Shown: piece after piece, positions 55,785-64,000 of the stretch
Layout: the number at the start of each line of letters is the position of its first letter
How positions within the stretch are numbered: the first letter of the stretch is position 1
Assembly: GCA_037074705.1 (NCBI GenBank)
Contig: CM073594.1
Coordinates: forward strand, 78,245,009 to 78,309,008
Source of the DNA: Zhengitettix transpicula
Taxonomy: Eukaryota > Arthropoda > Insecta > Orthoptera > Tetrigidae
Direction: 5' to 3'
DNA: 64,000 nucleotides
Notes under the pieces: model-generated
Database searches by the model: none
Seen by the model: the letters and a program-made list of their open reading frames with translations, nothing else
What the model was told of the DNA's origin: nothing
Translations under genes and position numbers: made by a program

Positions 55785-56180
55785 TGTTTTTTAGGGTAAC
55801 AGGCTACTTGAGGGTAATCCACATGGTGGCAACTCCTCTTTAATAGCATAGGAAGGGATTTGACATGGGGGATGCGGAAAGGCGAGGTAGCCAAGGGTTA
55901 ACTAGGGGTCTCGGGCTATGGTTTAAGGATCCCACCCGGCATTCACCTAAAATAATTGCAGGTCAAACCATTGAAAACCTGCACCAGGTAGGTCGGGAAT
56001 TTGGTACTTGTCCCACGCCCTTCCGATGGTGGGAGAGGGGTTAGCTGTGGGGTCGCAGCTTTCCCCTATCCGTGCCTTGGCTGGTTTAGGAGGCAGCTGG
56101 CCGACTGTTCAAACACGCCATCCTCAAATGTAGCCCTCACCGTCTCTCCAGAAATGTTCTGCCTGCGAGAGAACAGAGGA
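55785..56180 (-). repeat. Retroposon A (A19)
   Basis: T-run and 'agggtaacaggctacttgag' at the left, internal deletion near 56110, then the 5' block 'tctgcctgcgagagaacag'. Confidence 0.88.
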
Positions 56181-56857
56181 TTTTAGAAGCAAAGAACAAT
56201 TGGTCGCGCAAGGAAAATAAATTTGTTAATATATTTATACAATAAAAAAAGGGATGTATATTTGTATGTTTGTTTGGATTGTCGCTTTACAGATCTACGC
56301 GTGGACAAATTTCAACAAAAGTTTGTACACATAATCTTAAAAATACGGAAAAAAGCACTGAGAGGATATGAGAATCCAAAATCATATGTGGAAAGAATTT
56401 TAGTGGAAATAATTTGATAAATTGAGATTTTGAGTTAAATATTCCTGTGCGCGCAGGGACCGTGACGTCACAGACGACGTTGCCTCGCACGACGGAGGCG
56501 TTACTGCACGACAGAAACATGTTCGCATTATGACAAGATGTAAACAGAAATATTTTGATCATGAGTACGAAGTTTATTTGGAATTAGTTCACTGTATTAG
56601 TTCCTATTTTAAATAAAACTTTTAATGGTAATATTGGTTTTATTATTGCGTTACCTGAGAACTAAAAACGGCTCAAAATTAATAAAAATACACATTCAAC
56701 ACTTTTACAGAACAACAAAAAATAATTAATTAATATGAGAATGATCAGAGTAAAACGCTCAAAATATAATGCTTCAGAGAAACGTGATGAATTTTAATGA
56801 TGTAAATCGGACAAACCACAAAAAAAATTATAGACAAGAGTAACTATGCGTAATCAG
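56181..56857. other. Unassigned DNA with a small CRE patch
   Basis: A CRE site TGACGTCA at 56463-56470 in a short CpG-rich patch (56448-56515). The ORFs 56223-56417 and 56287-56562 have no motif. Confidence 0.35.
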
Positions 56858-58945
56858 ATTCAAATAATCGATAATAAAGCTTTCAATTTCAGAGGAATGT
56901 TGAATAAAAATTTTTCGTGAAAATTCGGAAAAGGAATTTTTAAGGATCTGGTGATGAAACTAAAGAGTTTGACGGCCACATAAAATCAGTCACGTTAATG
57001 GTAAAACCCGTATATCAGTTAAAAAACAAATTAATTTTATAGTTTCAAGATTTATAGTTGTGATCCTTATCAATACTATTGCCAGGCTGAAGAGATATAA
57101 CAAAAATTATAACAGTTTACAAAGAATATGAATACAAGATAAAAATTAACAAAGATTATGTAATAATCTATAAATACAGTTTAAAATGCATTGTTTTACA
57201 CTTAAAGAAAATATTTTGGCCTTAATATGTAACATTTCTACGATTAACCTTTTATTAATATTAGCTTCCTTATCTAGAATAATAGTACTATAAAAATTGA
57301 AAGAATGATTAAGATAATTAACAAAGGCTTCTTATACGTTTCGAGCGCTGTCGCTGCCATCGTCTTTTTTACACCACCCGAGTGATAACCCGAGAAGTCT
57401 TTGTTAATAAAATTCGATCTTTAGTATACAAACGATGTTTTGAAATCGAATAATGTTTGTAAGGTGGAAAATTTACATTGTTTTTATATTCCTTGATTGT
57501 AGCTAACAAAGATCGTTTAATATCGGCCAATATAACAAAATGAGCAATTTATGGAGACTAATTTGATAAACGACGTGATGGAATACCCAAAGTATGTAGA
57601 CAATCTTTATGTTTCTTAACAAAGAATTAACAGATTTAAAAATTCCAGAGTTATGTAATCACTACTTATACGAAATAATAACATGATAAATACATCAGTT
57701 TACTTCGTCAGGTTTAGTCATGTAGAAACTTGCAAGCGCCTAAAATTAAAACGGCCAGATTTTAAGAAGAATTAATAATTTTATGAGGTCGTTCAATCAC
57801 TTGAACTGTTCTGTGGATTCGACTCGACGATTTTCTGTAATAAATATACTAATAACGCCCTGTATCTTTAACGTTCGTCATAAGGAAATTCATTTTTATA
57901 GGTAACATTTCTCATTGATATTTTGTAACAGTTGTGTTTGTTGGACTAATCATACGTTTCCCACATGCGCAGGTTCTAACAAGTAGTTCAAACTGGCTAC
58001 CTACGCAGAACGTTGGTGACAGAACTTCAATATGGCTGGAACATTTAACAAAATTTTAAGAAGCTCATAAATGCAGATTAAATTAACAAGACGCTATGTA
58101 ACAAATAAATCGAAGCTACGTAATAGCCTCAATTTTTATGATCGATTTTAAGTGACAAGGACACCTCCATAAGGAGATCATAATAACGAAATATATATTT
58201 TTTAAATTTCAGAATAATACTACCAGTTTACTTAAGCTATGTCAATGGCAGCCCAATTCTGACAGGGTCGTTGTGTAACAAGCAGGAGCCGTGGTTGTTA
58301 CAGATGTTATACTCTTCTACGAACTGTTTTCACGCCAATTCGTGTTTCAGATGTACAGAGCTTCCAAATTTCACTTGTCTACGGACAGGACCTTTTCTTG
58401 TAAAATCCTTTTTACGCAAGTCGTGTTTCAACAGCGTGAAATGAGGTACCGTCGTAAGGCGAAGCAGCCAAGGACGATAACGTTCACAAAACAAGTACAG
58501 AAACAGCCTGTCCAAAATCTCGTTAGTGAAATTACACTCGATTTTATCAACGTCGTAACGTGAAACATCCCATATTTTATCACTAATTCGGTGCTTTGGC
58601 TCTAGAGAAACGTCCAGTCACATTTGTGGATAATGGCGTAAGGTAACAAAGATCAAACGACAAGTAAATTAATTAATTTAGGCGCCTGTAAGTTTCTACA
58701 TGACTAAACCTGACGAAGTAAACTGATATAACAAATACTTCTCAGGTTATCACCCGGGTGGTGTAAAAAATACGATGGCAGCGATAGCGCTCGAAACGTA
58801 AAAGAAGCCTTTTTATCTTAATCATTCTTTTAATTTTTATAGTACTATTATTCTAGATAAGGAAGCTAATTTTAATAAAAGGTTAATCGTAGAAATTAAG
58901 ACCAACAAATTTTCTTTAAATGTAAAACAATACATTTATATATAT

Positions 58946-60487
58946 TGTAATGCATATAATATAATGCATTGGATTGAAGGCAGCGCACGTGATGTGAAGA
59001 GAATGCGAGGGAAAAGGGACCGCGGGTCTTGTCACGAGGTGACAAGACGGAGCGGTAAGACATTTGTTTGGGATGAGTGCTGGTGAGCGGCAGAGAGGAA
59101 GCCGTAATTTGTAGACAGAGTGTGACGATGCAACAATTAGGTCTAAAGAGGGATTGCGGGTCCAGTAGCCTATTGATTTAGGAAACGGCGTGAAGAATTC
59201 GTAGGGCAGAACGTGGGCGAACAGATGTTCCCAAAGGGGCTATGTTAGAGCAGGCTTTTGTCTCTGACGCATGACCTGACAAGTGCTTGGGACTTGCAAG
59301 AAAAGATTTTGTGCGAGTCGGACAAAAGAGAGCAGCTGACAAGTCCTGAGTAATTGCGGGGGCGAGGTACAGCAGCTGCGAGCGTGTATAATGGCGCAAT
59401 TGCTTGGGATGATGAGGGTCCAGGCACTTGCTGACCTAGGATTTGGAGAAATTAGTATCGCGCACTTGTGAGCGGAGAGGTCCAAAGACAAATTGGACCT
59501 GTCACGATTGTCGGGGTTCGGAAGGCGGATGGACTCCAGTGGCCGGAACGTAAATTAGAGTAATGGGATTCTGTCATCGCGCCGTTGCGAAGTAATTTTG
59601 CAGCAAGTGAAAAACAAGGAGGCTAGGGGTATATATAGGGGAAATCACGTATTGTACAGACAGTTGGCAGTTAGCACGGGAGAAAGACGGAGGACGCAGC
59701 GAAGAGTTGGACAGTAGAGAGTTGGCAGTTAGCACGGGAGAAAGACGGAGGACGCAGCGAAAAGTTGGACAGTAGAGAGTTGGCAGTTAGCACGGGAGAA
59801 AGACGGAGGACGCAGCGAAGAGTTGGACAGTTAGACAGTTAGATAGAGACAATTAGCGTGGGAGAGGAGATAGAGACAGTCAGCAAAACTAAAACAGCTA
59901 TGAACATTTTTAACATACAGAAGCTCTATCTGTATGAGTACGAGAATTTGACCTGTCTTCGATGGTAGGCGACCTGCATGCAGCAAACGACGTCAAGGAG
60001 TGGCACAACGAACACCTGGAATATTTCACTGGATATGGAGAACCAGATATCGGCGAACCAGTGATATTGTGTTAGAGTCAGTGAGTGAATGTCAAGACTA
60101 TAAAGTGTGTGTCTAAAGAACGAGTCGAAGTAAACCTGAAAAACCGTAAGTTGGAATGTACAATATTAACAGATGTAAACGTTATTAAAGGAAACTAGTC
60201 AGATCTCGTTCTCTTCTTTTGATAATAAAGTTAGAAGCAAGCTATAGGTTAAGTTTATTAATAAATTTAGTAGGTACTTTTGTTTAATTTAAAAACATAA
60301 ATGTTGGGTCTTTTTAATAGTTTGATTCTGTCCGTTGTCAAACCCAGTACAGACCCATGAGAGCAAGGTTTTCATATTATAATGTGAAAATAGTAAATTC
60401 ATTTGTAATTTCTTCTTGTGTTAATAAATTTGTTTGTTAAAATCAAGCTTATATATATTTTTTTATTTTATACCCTGTGTGGTTATT

Positions 60488-60490
<3 letters not shown>
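58946..60490 (+). mobile_element. Solo LTR, family B, long variant (B8)
   Basis: TGTAATGCA...ATTACA, 1545 bp, ATAT on both sides (58942-58945; 60491-60494). Includes three ~58 bp tandem units ('gttggcagttagcacgggag') at 59663-59833, just after a TATA-like 'gggtatatatagggga' near 59627. It contains the 'tcaaacccagtacagaccca' block. Inserted in the right arm of the palindrome. The antisense ORFs 59178-59491 are incidental. Confidence 0.85.

Positions 60491-60542
<52 letters not shown>
60491..60542. repeat. (TA)n microsatellite between two LTRs
   Basis: About 26 TA units form the entire spacer between B8 and B9. Confidence 0.95.
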
Positions 60543-60545
<3 letters not shown>

Positions 60546-61480
60546 AAAGCAAATTAATTAGGCCAGTAATTGTTTGGACATAAAATTTGAATTGTTTGAT
60601 AAATCCATTGTAGCGGCCTGATCGAACAAAGCATCAATGGCTGCTTTGTCGAAAAGTCGAAATGGCGTTTGCGCGCACGAAAGTCTGGGGCAGTTTACGT
60701 CTACAGTCAGCCTGGAAAGGAGGCACATTATAACAAAATTTTCACCGAGAAACCTTGCAGTCTATTTCAAATCAATAAAAATAACAGTATAATTCTACAA
60801 AGAATCTGCAAATCATCAGTTCCAGTAATAAGGCAAATTCGAACAAGTTTACACTAAGGGGAAGACGACATCCGATAACTGACCAAGGAGAGGTTCATCC
60901 AAGGCTCCGGAAATTTGTCTGCGTTCTATTCGCCGGTGAGCGTGTAAATTCTGTGAGAACTAGAATCTGTGTAAATAACGATTGGCATTTATCGTGTTGA
61001 GTAGGGGAAACAAAGAATGCTGGTACCAGACGAACAGTACGTAAGTAACAAACCCAAAACTATGATAATATTGTAAACGCTAATTAAAAGAAAGAGTCAG
61101 ATTTCGTTCGTTCGTTCGCTTTCTACTAGTTTTCTTTCACTGATCGACTTATTGTTTTAATTTTAAGCAAATAATATTTTGAATTGTTAATTAGTCAAAT
61201 TCTTCTTTTATTGTATCCTAATCATCAAACCCAGTGATGACCCTGAGATTAAGAGATTTTCAACATATTGGATTGTAAATATTGAAGTGTATTCACTAGA
61301 ACAAATTAAATTGTAAATAAGTAAAGTAAAGTTTTGTAAATTTTGATCGAAGACCGGCGTACAAAGATAGGGCTAAAAATGTGCAGTTTTAAGAAATAAA
61401 AAATAAAAATAAAATTTTTAAATATTAATAATTTTATTGATCATTTTCTATTAATTTAATTAACGCCTATTTTCATTATT

Positions 61481-61483
<3 letters not shown>
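60543..61483 (+). mobile_element. Solo LTR, family B (B9)
   Basis: TGTAAAGCA...ATTACA, 941 bp, ATAT on both sides. Close to B6 at the 5' end ('gataaatccattgtagcggc'). Contains 'atcaaacccagtgatgaccc'. The ORF at 60669-60857 is incidental. Confidence 0.87.

Positions 61484-61565
<82 letters not shown>
61484..61565. repeat. (TA)n(TAGA)n microsatellite
   Basis: A TA tract passing into about ten GATA/TAGA units at the right side of B9, then the resumed right palindrome arm. Confidence 0.95.
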
Positions 61566-61910
61566 TATTACATAACCTTTGTTAATTTATATCTTGTATT
61601 CATATTCTTTGTAAACTGTTGTAACTGGCTACATCTCTTCAGCCTGGCAATAGTATTGATAAGGATCACAACTATAAATCTTGAAACTATAAAATTAATT
61701 CCTGTTTTTTTTAACTGTTATACGGATCGTTAATTTCTTGTGTTACTTGTTTTTTGCATTAACGTGACTGGTCTATGTGGCCGTCAAACTCTTATTTTCA
61801 TCACCAGATCCTTAAAAATTCATTTTTCCGAATTTTCACGAAAAATTTTTATTCAACATTCCTCTGAAATTAAAAGCTCTATTATTGATTCTTTGCATCT
61901 GATTAATTAC

Positions 61911-62051
61911 AAAGTATACTACTGTTATTGAGATGCACTTGAAGATGGAGTATATCAATTTTTATTAAACAAAGTCCCAGTAATAGAGAAAGTTAGAACA
62001 ATATTCAGTTCGCAATGCCGACGCCTCAAAATCGAAGCAGTCTCTCTCAAT
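61911..62051. other. Short unassigned spacer
   Basis: Nothing recognised between the palindrome and repeat D6. Confidence 0.35.
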
Positions 62052-62870
62052 ATATATAGAAAAATTAATGTCTGTCTGTCTGTGTGTCCCCTATGCACTC
62101 TTAAATCATTCATCGGATTGCGATGAAACTTTGGTAGATTGTTGTGCGCACCCCCGCGAAGTTTTCTGTCGGACTTTCGAAGCGTTAGGCAACTCCCAAA
62201 GGGTGAACGGGAAATAAATTTAAAAACATGCTAAAACGTCCTACATTAGCATCGTTTAATTACTTGTCGGGCATACGTGATTAATACTTTCTATCCAGAT
62301 GTTTTTAGAGTATAATGTCAACCTCTTAAAGCACCAATAAGGGAGGGGGTGGAGAGGCGTTACATAAAAATAACACGAAAGAACCGAGATTTGGGTCAAA
62401 TCCAGGGTTATGGAACCCACTGAGTTTAATTCTGACATTTACCATCCTTTTTAAGATGTAGTTCATCCCCTATGAGTGGGGGTGTAAGGGGCTGAAACCA
62501 ATTTCCGTTTACAATCTTAATTTCGTATACCAATTTATATCAAACTTTAAACCCATGTTACTTACGATCCAGGAACAAACACCGAGGGGTTAAGACACGC
62601 TTACCGCCTCTAGGGGTAGGGGGTTGAATTTAAAAACATTCCTAAACGGCCATTTCGGCGGCGAATAAAAAAAGTTTCCGGGGTCGCATAGTTTGACAGT
62701 GTCGTTATAGAATTTTTAAGTGTGTAAGTTCAACACCCAAAGGTAAGGGAGGGAAGCACCCTTACAGTATGGGTAGTGGTAGAAGGGATTTACGTAAAAA
62801 AAATGCGAAAAAGACCAATATTACTGTCGATTCAGGGGTTAAATCATATTGTTGTGGATCATTTGTGGAA
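62052..62870 (+). repeat. Repeat D copy, long (D6)
   Basis: Starts 'aatgtctgtctgtctgtgtg', followed by 'ttcatcggattgcgatgaaa' and 'gcgcacccccgcgaagtttt'. It then holds several sub-blocks repeated in other D copies ('ggtggagaggcgttaca', 'ttatggaacccactgagttt'). No coding frame. Confidence 0.65.
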
Positions 62871-63839
62871 ATAAGAAGAAAAAGTATTAAATTTTACTTC
62901 AATATTCAGTGAGTAAATACCTATATTACTACAGAATGTTGCATTTAGTACTTAAACAGAAAATATATAAACTTAATTTCCTAACTATTTCGCCTTTTAG
63001 GCCAAAATCACATGGTCAAACCGCACATAATAATATAAATTATGTGTGTTGGAGAAACGTCGTGCTTTAAATAGGGAAAGTGTTTGGAAGTGTTGGTCCT
63101 TTCCTACAAGGAACTATTTTACCTTGCTGACTACCAACACAGCCGCTAAAAACACGGTACAGAAACAGCTGACGATGTTGATCATCCCCTCTGTTCTCAC
63201 GTCATTGCTGCCTGACTTCTGGTTTCTCTAGTTTGTGAAACGAGCTGAGTGCAGCGCTAAAATAATGACGTAATAAGCTGGCCTTCGTCAGGTTGGAGGT
63301 CAGTTTGAAACATTAAGTGCCTCTCACTGGTTCCACAAGGTTTCAGAAGGAGTAGGGGATCCCAATTAGGCACAGACTTAAAGATGATAAATGGCAATAT
63401 TCTCGTATCACCGACAGTTTGACGACACACGAACAAACCACGAACTCAATAGTTTTGTATTTAATTAATTAAGTTGTGGATTGGGCTAGTCGGTTTCATT
63501 CTAACAAGTCCAAATAGAGAAAGGACCTAAACGTAAAAGGAATATTTTAACAATATAAAGTTTTCGGGAAACACATTCTCTTCGAAAGACTAACTTAGGT
63601 AATTTGTGTTAACACGTAAAATACTGGAAAAATTTGAATAATTTCGAGTACTGCGTAGATTCTGCATTATTTCATCAGCCTCCATATGTAATTTATTCGC
63701 ACAATGTCATGAAGTGTGTTAAATATTACATGCTGAATTTCTCTCACTACTATATGTAGAATATTCTATTTTCCAATAATATTCTTATATTAAAATATCA
63801 TAAGTCTGTGTTAAAATATAATCTAATAATTAAGAAGAC
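62871..63839. other. Unassigned DNA
   Basis: The ORF 63046-63231 has no motif. 'aggagtaggggatcccaatt' and its neighbourhood look like unique DNA. Nothing recognised. Confidence 0.35.
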
Positions 63840-64000
63840 AATAAGACCAGATTGCGTACACGTGGTCCTTTAGAACCGGAAACAAACATTGTGGGTATAA
63901 GGTACGTCAACAACCCACAGTATTGAGGGTGGACTGTAGTGGAAATTTTCAAACATGCTAAAATAGCCTATATTTTCGTGAAATAAATGCTTTACTAGGT
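63840..64000 (+). repeat. Repeat D, partial at window edge (D7)
   Basis: 'gcgtacacgtggtcctttag' and 'aaccggaaacaaacattgtg' match the internal block of D5 (48050-48090). Runs off the window. Confidence 0.6.

Larger units (their letters stand above)
56858..61910. repeat. ~5 kb palindrome interrupted by two solo LTRs
   Basis: The left arm (56858-57747) and right arm (58675-58942 joined to 61565-61910) are inverted copies. Examples are 'atagttgtgatccttatcaa' near 57054 against its inverse near 61658, 'ctcgaaacgta' at 58790 against its inverse near 57337, and 'cctgacgaagtaaactga' at 58708 against its inverse near 57698. The left arm has ~275 bp (57405-57680) absent from the right. The right arm is split by LTRs B8 and B9. 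The centre (57748-58674) is unique and holds a 90-codon ORF (58291-58563) with no known domain. Probably an inverted Penelope-like repeat. Confidence 0.85.

Noticed and set aside
1..64000. CRISPR arrays, rRNA, tRNA genes and bacterial-type operons
   Set aside because: No evenly spaced short repeats with unique spacers, no rRNA core sequences and no cloverleaf were seen; the sequence is eukaryotic repeat DNA.

Overview
This is an AT-rich, repeat-dominated stretch of an animal genome, most likely an arthropod and probably an insect. The basis is the mix of elements: mariner transposases of the D,D34D type with the FEGDEIDLEE-like C-terminus common in insects, a second Tc1/mariner-type element, a Penelope-like element fragment with a GIY-YIG domain, LINE 3' ends, and Ty3/gypsy-like LTRs in TA repeats. 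The species cannot be named from the sequence. No complete conserved host gene was recognised. Nearly every ORF above 60 codons lies inside a repeat or in GC-richer unassigned DNA.

Layout. 0-8 kb: a retroposon fragment (called A here), a solo LTR (called B) at 2108-3088, a decayed mariner at 4940-5699, and an antisense LINE end with a duplicated 3' UTR (6655-7830) split by an A copy. 8-15 kb: unassigned DNA, a ~1.3 kb minisatellite with a ~552 bp higher-order repeat, a ~120 bp satellite, and a CpG-rich promoter-like segment. 15-25 kb: A copies, LTRs B2-B4, a dead antisense mariner split by an A insertion with a 23 bp target duplication, a MITE that runs into a 141 bp tandem array, and a Penelope fragment. 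25-36 kb: a CRE-like (TGACGTCA) island, a palindromic hammerhead-like relic, a second dead mariner with both ends, LTR B5, and two short coding-like ORFs near 31.8 and 32.6 kb. 36-47 kb: LTR B6, more hammerhead-like motifs, non-coding repeat family D, and a dense cluster of A copies in both orientations (43.9-47.0 kb). 47-64 kb: D copies, a DD41D-type Tc1/mariner element with ~80 bp TIRs, LTR B7, more A copies, and a ~5 kb palindrome (56.86-61.91 kb) whose right arm holds two tandem solo LTRs separated only by (TA)n.

The elements do not work as a pathway. They form a nested record of insertions: A into mariner, A into LINE, LTRs into TA microsatellites and into an older palindrome, and a LINE end into D. 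The most unusual themes are (1) hammerhead-ribozyme-like cores repeatedly placed in inverted (head-to-head) relics, as expected from Penelope-like terminal repeats; (2) an LTR family with an almost invariant ATAT target duplication and tandem PBS-like blocks inside its 3' end; (3) clustering and palindromic pairing of retroposon A; and (4) isolated CpG/CRE islands with no gene attached. All family assignments come from reading motifs by eye; no database search was possible.
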